Shown: piece after piece, positions 1 through 8,068 of the stretch | Position numbering within the stretch: position 1 is the first letter of the stretch | How the letters are laid out: every line of letters starts with the position of its first letter | Assembly (NCBI GenBank): GCA_036271795.1 | Contig: DATAZY010000088.1 | Coordinates: 1 to 64,000, forward strand | Length of the DNA: 64,000 nt | Source: Galbitalea sp036271795 | GTDB lineage: Bacteria > Actinomycetota > Actinomycetes > Actinomycetales > Microbacteriaceae | Direction of reading: 5' to 3' | The notes under the pieces: generated by a model | Seen by the model: the letters and a program-made list of their open reading frames with translations, nothing else | Databases searched by the model: none | What the model was told of the DNA's origin: nothing | Translations under genes and position numbers: made by a program

Positions 1-287
1 ACCTCGTCCTGCAGGCCCTCGAGCTCGTTGGTGATCTCCGGTGGCAGCACGTCCAGCCGCGACGACATGAACTGGCCGACCTTGATCATGAGGCCGCCCA
101 GGTCGACGGCGAGCACGTGGAATTGCTGCGCAATCTGTTGCAGGCGCGCAGACCGCCGGTGTGCGGCGATCCGACCGAGCCCGACGCGCGGAAGCACCAG
201 TTCGTACCACCACGTCTGCACCAGATAGCGCGCGGCGAATCGCAGGATCCTGCGATAGCGCGCGCGCATGTTCGCGGCGTCGGTCAT
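1..287 (-). CDS. ABC1/AarF-family atypical kinase, N-terminal fragment (cut by window edge)
   Basis: Only the first 95 residues are present; the gene leaves the window on the left. The translation starts MTDAANMRARYRR and contains KVGQFMSSR followed by LPPEITNEL. This is the KxGQ region that marks ABC1/ADCK/UbiB atypical kinases, proteins linked to quinone or lipid metabolism at the membrane. It lies 42 nt downstream of the padR-like gene on the same strand, so the two may be co-transcribed. The family call is firm; the substrate is unknown. The kinase core lies outside the window and cannot be checked. Confidence 0.8.
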   Translation of the reverse strand, partial: MTDAANMRARYRRILRFAARYLVQTWWYELVLPRVGLGRIAAHRRSARLQQIAQQFHVLAVDLGGLMIKVGQFMSSRLDVLPPEITNELEGLQDE

Positions 288-329
288 CTAGTCAGTCTCC
301 CTGACGCCGACGTCCCGTGGGCAATCGGG

Positions 330-896
330 TCAATCCTTGGCGAGGATGGCGTAGACCTTACGACGCGCATCGTCGAGCACGGACACGGCCTCTTTCACTT
401 GCTCTGGGTTGCCAGAACGCCCGACCTGGCTGACCGCGTGGGCCAGATCGATGCTGGCTTTCGGCAGCGCAGAGTTGCGTCCGCCGTCCCGAGCGCCCGG
501 TGCCTCCCAGGGCGCGGGCTGACCCGCTGCCGCCTCGGCCGACCGTTTCCCCTCGTCGGTGAGCGAGTACGTCTTGCGACCATTCGATTCCTTGGCGCCG
601 ATAACACCCTCGTCCGCAAGAAGCTGCAACGTGGGGTAGACCGAACCGGGACTTGGCTTCCAGGCACCGCCGCTGCGTTCCTCAATCTCCTGGATGATCT
701 GGTAGCCGTGCATCGGTTTCTCGGCGAGGAGGGCTATCACGGCCGCGCGCACGTCACCCCGCCCCATCCTCATGCCGACTTTCCGCTCGAACTGTCCGCG
801 GAGCTGCTCCATCGCTTCCCACATGCCAGGGCCCGGCCGGCCCTCACCGCCGCCGCGGCGTCCCCCGAACCTGTCGCCCATAAACGGATTGCTCAT
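330..896 (-). CDS. PadR-family transcriptional regulator
   Basis: A protein of about 188 residues. The Gly/Arg-rich N-terminal stretch (residues 8-25) is followed by a PadR winged helix (about 48-120) with RGDVRAAVIALL, HGYQIIQEIE and the wing motif SPGSVYPTLQLL. The C-terminal half (about 150-188) is helical and probably dimerises. Two ATGs are adjacent (897-899 and 894-896). AGGAGG sits 2 nt from the first and 5 nt from the second, so the second is chosen. PadR proteins usually repress neighbouring detoxification or transport genes; here the downstream neighbour is the AarF-like kinase gene. The ligand is unknown. Confidence 0.88.
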   Translation of the reverse strand: MSNPFMGDRFGGRRGGGEGRPGPGMWEAMEQLRGQFERKVGMRMGRGDVRAAVIALLAEKPMHGYQIIQEIEERSGGAWKPSPGSVYPTLQLLADEGVIGAKESNGRKTYSLTDEGKRSAEAAAGQPAPWEAPGARDGGRNSALPKASIDLAHAVSQVGRSGNPEQVKEAVSVLDDARRKVYAILAKD

Positions 897-987
897 CATG
901 TCCTCCTCAGCGTCGGGGCCACCAAGGCTCGACGATACCTAACGATATATCGTCCGATCGGGTCGCGCGAGTGCTAATCTCCTCGTC

Positions 988-1156
988 ATGGAGGCTACGC
1001 CGGGCGATGTTGCGCTCATTTGTGGCTCGCTCCCGGAGGTTGAATTCGGGACCTCGTGGGGCGATCGTCCCACCTATACGGTGCCGCCTGGCGCCGGATG
1101 AGGACGCGTGGGCGCGCAAAGCCCCTAAGCGGCTCGTCAACGAGTACTTCGCGTAG
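988..1156 (+). pseudogene. YjbR/MmcQ-family remnant with internal deletion
   Basis: An ATG at 988 opens a 37-codon reading frame whose residues 1-33 match the start of YjbR/MmcQ proteins (ATPGDV, SLPEVEFGTSWG). It stops at 1099-1101. In the next frame, from 1100, the sequence reads DEDAWARKAPKRLVNEYFA and then TAG at 1154-1156. This is the typical C-terminus of the same family. YjbR proteins are about 115-125 residues, so the middle (roughly 65-70 codons) is missing and the ends are out of frame. I read this as a deletion-derived pseudogene. Family assignment is from motif memory, not a search. Confidence 0.6.
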
Positions 1157-1177
1157 CTGGGTGCAAGGATCGTCCCT

Positions 1178-1645
1178 GTGACCGAAGAACCCAAGGACGA
1201 AGAGGCGAAGTCTGCGCCGACGCGCGGTGGGTCGCCGCGGATGCGATCCGTTGATCCTCGATACTCCCAGCGAAACTTCGCCAGCCGACTCTTCCCCGGC
1301 CCGTCTCAAGAAATGTCGAGGCAGTTCAGGCAACAGATTGAGGGACTACTGAAGCCGGAGACCGATAACGTCCAGCGGCGTTCTCGCGGCGCAGTCGATA
1401 GTCGCTCTTCCACTGCCGAACCCCTCAACGTCGCGACTCCGGAAGACATCGCCCAGGTTCGCGACAAGCTCGACGAGCAGAACGAACTCCTGCGCGCCAT
1501 CCTGGCGAGCACGGTCGACACCCAGACCGATGCGAGGTCGACCGCGCAAAACTCCCGAACGTTTGCCTGGGCCGGGACGGCGATTGCGCTGCTCACGCTG
1601 ATCGCCACCGTGCTCTCGATCGTCGCCGCGATCAACGCAAGCTAG
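1178..1645 (+). CDS. Hypothetical protein with one C-terminal membrane segment
   Basis: 155 residues from a GTG start. The first 95 residues are charged and probably disordered. A short helix-forming stretch (about 95-120, TPEDIAQVRDKLDEQNELL) could be a coiled coil. A single hydrophobic segment (about 129-152) ends the protein, which looks like a tail anchor with the N-terminus in the cytoplasm. I do not recognise a family. Its TAG stop shares the tetranucleotide CTAG with the stop of the convergent tetR-like gene. Function unknown. Confidence 0.6.
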   Translation: MTEEPKDEEAKSAPTRGGSPRMRSVDPRYSQRNFASRLFPGPSQEMSRQFRQQIEGLLKPETDNVQRRSRGAVDSRSSTAEPLNVATPEDIAQVRDKLDEQNELLRAILASTVDTQTDARSTAQNSRTFAWAGTAIALLTLIATVLSIVAAINAS

Positions 1646-2280
1646 ACCAGAACGCGTTCGAAGGCACGAACACCGTCCGCGGTCAACCACTCGCGGATCG
1701 TCGCGCCGATGTGCGCGGCCATGTCTATGCCCGGGTCGAGAAGCCACTGACCCTGCAAGCCGTCCATCAGTGCCGTAAGTCTGACGCTCGCGTCGCGCGG
1801 ATCGACTTCTGCTCGGAGATGGCCCGACCGTGAGACGCCGCGCAGCGCCCGTTCAGTGCCCGCCCGAATTCGTTCGTAGCGTTCCACGAAGTAGGCGTGA
1901 AACGGATGGCGGGGCGTCGCCGCCTCAGCGGACAACCGGACGAACAGCTCGATGAGGCCGGGTACCAGCCGGTTGTGTTCGGCCAGGTCCAGCATCCCCC
2001 GAAGCACACCGAGGGCACCGGCGGCGGTGACGTAGGGTTCGAAGCGGGAGCGATCCTCTTCGTCGCGTGCCTCGAGTACGGCTTCGAGCAGCGACTCCTT
2101 GTCGGGGAAATAGTGCAGCAGCCCGGCACGCGATATTCCGCACGCGGCAGCGATCTCCAGGATTGTGGCCGACAGGAATCCGTTCTCCGCGAACTGCTCG
2201 GACGCAGTCTGGATGATCGCATCGCGACGTGCTCGACCCTTCGCGTAACCGCGCGCTGGTGCGGACTCCGTGACGGTCAT
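1642..2280 (-). CDS. TetR/AcrR-family regulator, probable repressor of the GH3-MFS unit
   Basis: 212 residues. The N-terminal helix-turn-helix (about 18-65) shows RRDAIIQTASEQFAENGF and the recognition part ISRAGLLHYFPDKESLL, standard for TetR. The C-terminal ligand domain resembles the BetI-like subgroup. It is divergent from the GH3 glycosidase gene with 97 nt between the start codons. That gap contains a good sigma-70-like promoter for the glycosidase, with a short palindromic element in the spacer. The simplest model is repression of beta-glucosidase and transporter, relieved by a sugar or glycoside; this is inferred from position only. Confidence 0.87.
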   Translation of the reverse strand: MTVTESAPARGYAKGRARRDAIIQTASEQFAENGFLSATILEIAAACGISRAGLLHYFPDKESLLEAVLEARDEEDRSRFEPYVTAAGALGVLRGMLDLAEHNRLVPGLIELFVRLSAEAATPRHPFHAYFVERYERIRAGTERALRGVSRSGHLRAEVDPRDASVRLTALMDGLQGQWLLDPGIDMAAHIGATIREWLTADGVRAFERVLV

Positions 2281-2301
2281 GGCATCACGCTAGCACCGGA
2301 C

Positions 2302-2330
2302 TTGACAAAACCGACACAAGTGTAGATATT
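2302..2330 (+). promoter_or_regulatory. Probable promoter of the GH3-MFS operon with embedded operator-like element
   Basis: TTGACA at 2302-2307 is followed after 17 nt by GATATT (TAGATA if a 15-nt spacer is allowed). Within the spacer lies ACACAAGTGT (2314-2323), with ACAC/GTGT arms. It could be the binding site of the divergent TetR regulator, because occupancy there would block RNA polymerase. Confidence 0.5.
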
Positions 2331-2377
2331 TATTCCACCGAGCCACTCTGCTCCTAGTTTCGAAACACGAGGATTCA

Positions 2378-4396
2378 ATGTCGAGCCAAATCACCCGCTT
2401 CCCCTACCAGGACGCGACCCTCTCGATCGAGCAGCGCGTGGAGGATCTTCTCTCCCGCATGGAGGTCGAGGACAAGGCTGGGCTGATGTTCCAGCCGATG
2501 GCGCCGATGGGATCGGATATCGACGAAGCGGGGATGTTCGGCTCACCCTCCATGCGCAAGATCCTCGATCGTCGCATCAACCACGTCAACATCCTGCAGG
2601 CACCATCGGCGCGCGAGATTGCCGAGTGGCACAACGCCATTCAGCGCCAGGCACTGGAGTCGCCGCTCGGCATCCCCTTCACGATCTCCAGTGACCCACG
2701 TCATTCGTTCTCCGACAATCCTGCAGTTTCGCTGCTCGCCGGTCCGTATTCGCAGTGGCCGGAGACGCTGGGCTTCGCAGCGCTGGATGACCCGGAGCTG
2801 ACCGAGCGCTTCGCCGACACCGTGCGCCGGGAGTATCTCGCGACCGGTATCCGCGTCGCACTCCATCCCCAGCTCGACCTCGCGACCGAGCCGCGTTGGG
2901 CTCGCGCGAACGGAACATTTGGCGAGAGCGCCGAGGTCGCTTCCCGTCTGGGCAGCGCCTATGTCCGCGGGCTCCACGGCTCTGAGTTCGGCGCCGAATC
3001 CGTCTCCGCGATGGTCAAGCACTTTCCCGGCGGCGGACCCCAGCTAAACGGCGAGGACCCGCACTTCGACTACGGTCGCGAGCAGGTCTATCCCGGCGGC
3101 CAGTTCGACCTGCACCTCCAGCCGTTCCTGGACGCGTTCGCCGCGGGCGCCACCCAGGTGATGCCGTACTACGGGATGCCGGTCGGCACCGAATACGAGG
3201 AGGTCGGCTTCGGGTTCAACAAGCAGATCATCACCGATCTGCTGCGCAATCAGCTCGGCTTCGACGGAATCGTCTGCAGCGACTGGGGAATCCTGTCGCG
3301 CACCTTCTGGGGCGTCGAGTCGCTCTCCTTCGAGGACCGCATGATCAAGTCGCTCGACGCGGGCATCGACCAGTGGGGCGGCGAGTTCCAGCCGGGGGTC
3401 CTCGTCGAACTGGTGAAATCAGGTCGCGTGGACGAGTCCCGTCTGGACACTTCGGTGCGTCGGCTGCTTCGCGAGAAGTTCTGCCTCGGACTCTTTGACA
3501 ATCCTTTCGTCGATGCGGATGCCGCCGATGCGCTGGTGGGTACCACCGAGGCTCGCGCGGAGGCACTAGCTGCACAGACTGTGGCGCAGGTCGTCCTCAA
3601 GAATAAAGCGGGAGTTGCACACCTGCCGCTTTCCGGACAGCCGAGGGTCTATGTCGAGGGGATCGATCCTCAGGCGCTTGCCGGTTGGGCGAACGTCGTG
3701 ACGACTCCGGGTGAAGCGGATGTCGCGGTCATCCGCATCGACGCGCCGTGGGAGCCGCGGGGCGTTCCCGGTGACATCGAGTTCTTCTTCCACGCGGGGT
3801 CCCTCGAATTTCACGAGGCCGCTCTCGAACACCTGCGGGGGGTCGCCGCCGTCGTGCCGACCATCGTTGATGTGTACCTGGATCGGCCGGCCATCCTGGC
3901 CCCAGTCGCCGAGATCGCCTCCGCCCTGACCGTGAACTTCGGCGCATCGGCCGAGGCATACATTGCGATCCTGTTCGGTTCAGGAGAGCCGAAGGGCAAG
4001 TTGCCGTTCGACATCCCGTCATCGATGGCCGCGGTCGAGGAGAGCCGACCCGACGTGCCCTTCGACACCGTCGATCCGACGTTCCGTTTCGGCGATGGCC
4101 TGCGGTTCGACGATTGGACGCCCGCGCAGCGGCCCGATCCGGCTTCCACAACCATCGAGGTCATCGCGCCAACCTCCCGGTACGACCTCAGCAAGACGCC
4201 ACTCAAGGTCATCCTGAAAGACGCGCAGGCCCGCGCGATTCTCGACGAACTCCTGCCAGAGCTTCCCCGGCATCCGATGATCGCGTTCGCCAAAGGCATG
4301 CCCGTCAACACTGTCCTGGGGATGGCGGCAAAAGAGGCGCCAGCAGGTGTCATCGAAGAGCTGCGTTCCCGCTTGACCGCCCTCGCTCCCAACTAA
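2378..4396 (+). CDS. Glycoside hydrolase family 3 protein (beta-glucosidase-like)
   Basis: 672 residues without a signal peptide, so probably cytoplasmic. The N-terminal GH3 TIM barrel carries KHFPGGGP (Lys214-His215) and the nucleophile motif CSDWG with Asp302. The alpha/beta sandwich domain follows (about 380-560, with GEPKGKLPFDIP). The last 70-80 residues (ending near AKGMPVNTVLG and ELRSRL) form a C-terminal extension seen in some actinobacterial GH3 enzymes. GH3 enzymes remove non-reducing beta-linked glucose, xylose or related residues; the exact sugar is not predictable here. An MFS transporter gene follows 45 nt later, suggesting import and intracellular hydrolysis of a glycoside. 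Confidence 0.9.
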   Translation: MSSQITRFPYQDATLSIEQRVEDLLSRMEVEDKAGLMFQPMAPMGSDIDEAGMFGSPSMRKILDRRINHVNILQAPSAREIAEWHNAIQRQALESPLGIPFTISSDPRHSFSDNPAVSLLAGPYSQWPETLGFAALDDPELTERFADTVRREYLATGIRVALHPQLDLATEPRWARANGTFGESAEVASRLGSAYVRGLHGSEFGAESVSAMVKHFPGGGPQLNGEDPHFDYGREQVYPGGQFDLHLQPFLDAFAAGATQVMPYYGMPVGTEYEEVGFGFNKQIITDLLRNQLGFDGIVCSDWGILSRTFWGVESLSFEDRMIKSLDAGIDQWGGEFQPGVLVELVKSGRVDESRLDTSVRRLLREKFCLGLFDNPFVDADAADALVGTTEARAEALAAQTVAQVVLKNKAGVAHLPLSGQPRVYVEGIDPQALAGWANVVTTPGEADVAVIRIDAPWEPRGVPGDIEFFFHAGSLEFHEAALEHLRGVAAVVPTIVDVYLDRPAILAPVAEIASALTVNFGASAEAYIAILFGSGEPKGKLPFDIPSSMAAVEESRPDVPFDTVDPTFRFGDGLRFDDWTPAQRPDPASTTIEVIAPTSRYDLSKTPLKVILKDAQARAILDELLPELPRHPMIAFAKGMPVNTVLGMAAKEAPAGVIEELRSRLTALAPN

Positions 4397-4441
4397 GCCC
4401 ACACCTCGCCAGATCCGCACAGAGACAGACAGGAATCGCTC

Positions 4442-5746
4442 ATGACAACGACGTCAAGCTCCGCACAATCCGCAGCATCCGTGACCGGCGGCCCGGGTCA
4501 GGTTCTCACCGAACCCCGTTCGCTGAAGCGTGCACCCATTCGCGGTCCGCTGCGGCGGCTGCTCATCATGCTCATCCCGACCAACCTGGCGCTGCTTCTG
4601 GTTTACGGGGCGGTCCCGGGCGTCCTTCTGCCGCTGCAGATCACTGCTATCAATCCGGCCGACAAGGTCGCGAACCTGGCAATCGTCAGCACGATCGGCG
4701 CCTTCGCCGCGATGGTGGCCCAGCCCATAGCCGGGGCGATCAGCGACCGCACCCGATCGCGGTTCGGTCGACGCGCACCGTGGATGATCTTCGGCGCACT
4801 GGCCGGCGGTCTCGCCCTGGTCGGGATGGCGATGTCCAACGGACTCGTCCAGGTTGCCATCGCCTGGGCGATCGCGCAGATTGCGTTCAACTTTGCGCAG
4901 GGCCCGCTGTCGGCCGTCGTTCCCGATCGGGTGCCCGCCGCGGCACTCGGCACGTTCGCGGCAATCGGAGGAATGGCGGCCATGATTGGTGCCATCGGTG
5001 GCCAGGTGGTTGGCGCGGCGTTCGCCAAGTCCATTGGGTCGGCCTATTTTCTCCTCGCCGGTCTCGCCCTCGTGTTCTTCGCCCTGTTCGTGGTGTTCAA
5101 CCGTGACAAGTCGTCAAAGGATGTCGAGCGCCAGCCGTTCAAGCTGATCGACTTCCTGCACACGTTCTGGATCAATCCACTGGTGCACCCGGACTTCTTC
5201 TGGGCCTTCGCCGGTCGACTACTTCTCTACACCGGATATTTCTCGGTCATCGGATACAACCTTTTTCTGCTCGAAGACTATGTGCACCTTGGCGGCAAGG
5301 CAGTCGACTACGTTCCCTTGCTCGGAATCCTCAGCTTGGTCGGAATGGTTCCCGCGATCATCGTCAGCGGGCTGCTCAGCGACAAGCTGGGTCGCCGCAA
5401 GATCTTTGTCTTTGCCTCGGCAGTGATCGTCGGAGTGGGACTGGTCATCCCGATCGTGATGCCGACGCTCACCGGCATGATCATCGAGACGATCATCTGC
5501 GGGATCGGCTTCGGCGCCTATCAGTCGGTGGATCAGGCTCTCATGAACCAGGTGCTTCCGAGCAAGTCCTCCTTCGCCAAGGATCTCGGTGTCGTCAACA
5601 TTGCCGCCACGCTGCCGCAGACGCTCGCACCGGCCATCGGCGGTGCGATTGTGATCGCCTTCGGCTACGTCGGGATCTTCCCGGTGGGCATCATCCTCTC
5701 GGTGCTCGGCGCGTTCGCCGTCTTCTTCATCCGGTCGGTGAAATAG
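4442..5746 (+). CDS. MFS transporter, probably for a sugar or glycoside
   Basis: 434 residues with about 12 membrane helices after a 35-residue cytoplasmic N-terminus. The loop between helices 2 and 3 carries the MFS motif A variant SDRTRSRFGRRAPW (from about residue 101), and the equivalent loop in the second half reads SDKLGRRK. The RxGRRxPW form is shared with sugar:cation symporters of the GPH and SLC45-like groups. It is in an apparent operon behind the GH3 glycosidase. Import of a disaccharide or aryl-glycoside is likely, but the substrate is inferred only from the neighbour. Confidence 0.85.
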   Translation: MTTTSSSAQSAASVTGGPGQVLTEPRSLKRAPIRGPLRRLLIMLIPTNLALLLVYGAVPGVLLPLQITAINPADKVANLAIVSTIGAFAAMVAQPIAGAISDRTRSRFGRRAPWMIFGALAGGLALVGMAMSNGLVQVAIAWAIAQIAFNFAQGPLSAVVPDRVPAAALGTFAAIGGMAAMIGAIGGQVVGAAFAKSIGSAYFLLAGLALVFFALFVVFNRDKSSKDVERQPFKLIDFLHTFWINPLVHPDFFWAFAGRLLLYTGYFSVIGYNLFLLEDYVHLGGKAVDYVPLLGILSLVGMVPAIIVSGLLSDKLGRRKIFVFASAVIVGVGLVIPIVMPTLTGMIIETIICGIGFGAYQSVDQALMNQVLPSKSSFAKDLGVVNIAATLPQTLAPAIGGAIVIAFGYVGIFPVGIILSVLGAFAVFFIRSVK

Positions 5747-5799
5747 GTCTCTCACGTTCGGCGAGTAGCATCGCCTAGAACGGACCAAGTGGAGACCTG

Positions 5800-6372
5800 A
5801 TGTCCAGCTTCAAAGACCCCATCGAGCTGACAAGCGAACACCGCAACCTGGACGTCGTTCGGGCATTCGTCATCTTCGTCGCCATCGTGGCGATCATCAT
5901 CGGCGTGGTCAGCTTGACCTGGACTGGCCCAACCCTCAACGTGATCTCGATCCTGTTCGGCGTTTTCCTCATCGTCGTCGCGATCTACCGAATTGCGATC
6001 GGCTTCGAGAATCGTCGAGCTTCGATCGGCGGGTTCGTTTTCAACCTGATCGTGGCTGCCGTGCTGTTCGGGATCGGAATCGTGTGCCTGAACAGTTCGG
6101 CACAGTCGCTGACGATTCTGGCGTTTGTCGTTGGGATCGGCTGGATCTTCGACGGTATCGCCGACCTCTTCGCGGCGGGCGGGGGCTACACCCGGGGTCG
6201 CCGCGGACTCGTCGCCCTCAGCGGCGTTGTTTCCATTCTCGCGGGAATCGCCTTTCTCTTCCTTCCGGCCCTCTCGCTGACAGTCTTTGTGCAGGTTGCT
6301 GCCGTCCTGCTCATCATCGTCGGAGTCACGGCGCTGTTCACCCTGCCGCGACGAACCGCAAGAGCCTTCTGA
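5800..6372 (+). CDS. HdeD-like (DUF308) membrane protein
   Basis: 190 residues with about six hydrophobic segments arranged as three hairpin pairs, each of the form seen in HdeD/DUF308 repeats (for example FVIFVAIVAIIIGV, GIGWIFDGIADLF, LVALSGVVSILAGIAF). A GGAG motif lies 5 nt before the ATG. HdeD of enterobacteria is linked to acid resistance, but the actinobacterial homologues have no firm role. The gene stands alone between the MFS gene and a convergent minus-strand gene row. Confidence 0.82.
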   Translation: MSSFKDPIELTSEHRNLDVVRAFVIFVAIVAIIIGVVSLTWTGPTLNVISILFGVFLIVVAIYRIAIGFENRRASIGGFVFNLIVAAVLFGIGIVCLNSSAQSLTILAFVVGIGWIFDGIADLFAAGGGYTRGRRGLVALSGVVSILAGIAFLFLPALSLTVFVQVAAVLLIIVGVTALFTLPRRTARAF

Positions 6373-6401
6373 CCGCTGCCATCAGGGCTTCGGGGATTGG
6401 T

Positions 6402-7067
6402 CTAATCCCAGGTGTCGTTCCAGGCGGCAATATCGATTCCGTGATTGTCGGGAGACGCAACCGTCCACCAATCGGCTGCGTGAGAATCATCGACCAGCCG
6501 TCCACCGGCCGCCAGGGCGGCGTCGACCCGCGCCTGGGCTCGGTCGGCCGGAACGGACACGTCGATGTGCGTGCGGGCGCGCCCCTGGCGGTCAAGGGCT
6601 TGAAAGGAGAGTTGAGGGCCACGGCGTAGTGGATCGATCGCATCGGTATCGCCATAGTTTTCGTAGCCCAGCGTCGCTACCCAGAAGGGCCGGGAATCAA
6701 TACTCGCGTGCCCCGCAACGGCGATGTCAACGGTCGAGATCAGTCCGAGATCCGCGACAAGTCCCAGCTCGACGGCTGCCTGCGAAATCGCTGCAGCAAG
6801 GGGCGCCCCGGCAGCCGGAATTCGGTCGCCCCCACGGTACGGGATCCGAACCACCACGGCCTCGGGTCGGAGGTCGACATCCGGTTCGAGGCCGTGCGCC
6901 ACTGCCGCCGCCACAATGGCTTTCACCAGCTCGCCTCCGTCGCGCAGCGAAGTGGTGCGGATGCAGGTTTGTGGTCCCCACGATGTAACTCTCCAGTCCG
7001 ATACGCCGGGCTGAGCATGAAACTGCGCGGGGGTTATTCCCGCGCCAGGAATGGGCTGCCCGTTCAT
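6402..7067 (-). CDS. Pterin-dehydratase-like / VOC (glyoxalase-like) fusion protein
   Basis: 221 residues. Residues about 1-105 resemble pterin-4a-carbinolamine dehydratase (FHAQPGVSDWRV, ELVKAIVAAAVAHGLEPDVDLRPEAVVVRIPY in two pieces, LAAAISQAAVEL). However, the HHP catalytic histidine cluster is absent; LEPDVDLRP stands in its place. Residues about 110-221 form a VOC/glyoxalase-6-like domain (FWVATLGYENYGD, FQALDRQGRARTHIDVSVP). Two in-frame ATGs compete. The upstream one (7071-7073) is too close to GGAGG, while the second (7065-7067) has a 7-nt spacing and was chosen. It is the last gene of a three-gene minus-strand row. Dehydratase activity is doubtful. Confidence 0.75.
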   Translation of the reverse strand: MNGQPIPGAGITPAQFHAQPGVSDWRVTSWGPQTCIRTTSLRDGGELVKAIVAAAVAHGLEPDVDLRPEAVVVRIPYRGGDRIPAAGAPLAAAISQAAVELGLVADLGLISTVDIAVAGHASIDSRPFWVATLGYENYGDTDAIDPLRRGPQLSFQALDRQGRARTHIDVSVPADRAQARVDAALAAGGRLVDDSHAADWWTVASPDNHGIDIAAWNDTWD

Positions 7068-7081
7068 TCGCATACCTCCGA

Positions 7082-7561
7082 TTACGGTGTGTCGGCTTTG
7101 ATGGCCGATCGACGCGTAAGGCGGATGATCGGGATCAGTCGATCCGTCTTCCTTTCGTATTGCAGGAATCGCGGGGAAGCGGTCGTGATGGATGCCCACG
7201 CGCGATCGCGATCCGGGCCATGAAGCTGCTCGGCGACCACCGGGATGTTGCCGCGATTGAGGTCGATCGACACTTTGTCCGGATTGCCCGCAAGATTGTA
7301 GAACCACGCCGGGTTCCGCGCGCCGCCGCCGGCGGATGCCACGATCAGCCAGGTCCCGTCGTCGCCGGGAAACCAGCCGACCGGGGTCGCGCGCTGCGCG
7401 CCCGTCCTCTTGCCGACCGTGTTGAGCACCAGGACGGTCATCCCCATGAAGCTGCCCCTGCGCCGGATGCGGTTGACCGTCCGGGCGGTCACCCAGTTCA
7501 TGATCCGGCCCGCTTTGGGTTGACGTGCTCCGCGGGTTCCGTTGGGTGAGTTGAAGGTCAT
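7082..7561 (-). CDS. Deazaflavin (F420)-dependent nitroreductase-family protein (DDN-like)
   Basis: 159 residues of the split-barrel DDN family (PF04075 type): GSFMGMTVLVLNTVGKRTG near residues 37-55, then GWFPGDDGTWLIVASAGG, NPAWFYNLAGNPD and a C-terminal FLQYERKTDRLIPIIRL. Members bind F420 or FMN and reduce nitro compounds, quinones or similar substrates. It is 12 nt downstream of a PPOX-type gene and 14 nt upstream of the pterin-dehydratase/VOC fusion, so an operon is likely. Deazaflavin use is inferred from the family and fits the F420-reductase-like gene at 14.9 kb. Confidence 0.85.
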   Translation of the reverse strand: MTFNSPNGTRGARQPKAGRIMNWVTARTVNRIRRRGSFMGMTVLVLNTVGKRTGAQRATPVGWFPGDDGTWLIVASAGGGARNPAWFYNLAGNPDKVSIDLNRGNIPVVAEQLHGPDRDRAWASITTASPRFLQYERKTDRLIPIIRLTRRSAIKADTP

Positions 7562-7573
7562 GGCTCAGGTTAC

Positions 7574-7975
7574 TCAGTCGACGTCGCGGGCGTTGACCGT
7601 GAGGTCTCGTGTTGAGGTGAACGCCTCGTCGATTCCGAAACTGATGATCCGTTTCGGATGAATCCGGATGATCGGCCCGTCGGGCGAGTCGTCGACGGCT
7701 TCTGCGCAACCGCGGATCTCGAGACACCGCGGGCGCCACGGTCTGACCGAGGCGAGGTCATCCACCACGAATGCAACCTGGCCGTTATCGGCGACGTTTC
7801 GGAACTTTCGACTCTTCGCCATCCCGTGTCCGGAGATGTCGATCGTGTCGAGCTCGGGGTTGTGGTGGAAGCCAACCGGGCTGACCTGCAGGGTTCCGTC
7901 GGATTGCGCGGTGGCGACGCGACCGAGGGGCTGGTCGGACAGGTAGGCGAGTTCCGCCTCGGTGAATGCAGACAT
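7574..7975 (-). CDS. PPOX-class (pyridoxamine 5'-phosphate oxidase-like) F420-dependent oxidoreductase
   Basis: About 133 residues of the FMN/F420-binding split barrel: MSAFTEAELAYL, LGRVATAQSDGTLQVSPVGF, GQVAFVVDDLAS and a C-terminal IRIHPKRIISFGID. Possible starts are GTG 7996, ATG 7981 and ATG 7975. The last has AGG at a 6-nt spacing and gives the usual MSxFTEAE opening, so it was chosen. It heads the three-gene row with the DDN-like and VOC fusion genes. The TIGR03618-like subgroup usually uses F420, but the cofactor is not proven from sequence. Confidence 0.82.
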   Translation of the reverse strand: MSAFTEAELAYLSDQPLGRVATAQSDGTLQVSPVGFHHNPELDTIDISGHGMAKSRKFRNVADNGQVAFVVDDLASVRPWRPRCLEIRGCAEAVDDSPDGPIIRIHPKRIISFGIDEAFTSTRDLTVNARDVD

Positions 7976-8068
7976 GCCCATCCTCGCTCTCGCCACTGCA
8001 CCGTGGAGTTTCAGCTTACGTTTGTCTGCGCGGCGATGAATGACACGTCGATGCGGCGCTGGCTGCTT

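Noticed and set aside
117..977. Long plus-strand open frame (286 codons)
   Set aside because: It lies antisense to the padR-like and AarF-like genes, which have clear family motifs; its translation has Arg/Pro-rich low-complexity composition.
7068..7739. N-terminal extension of the pterin-dehydratase/VOC frame
   Set aside because: It runs through the DDN-like and PPOX genes in another frame, has no family similarity, and a good ribosome site supports the start at 7067.
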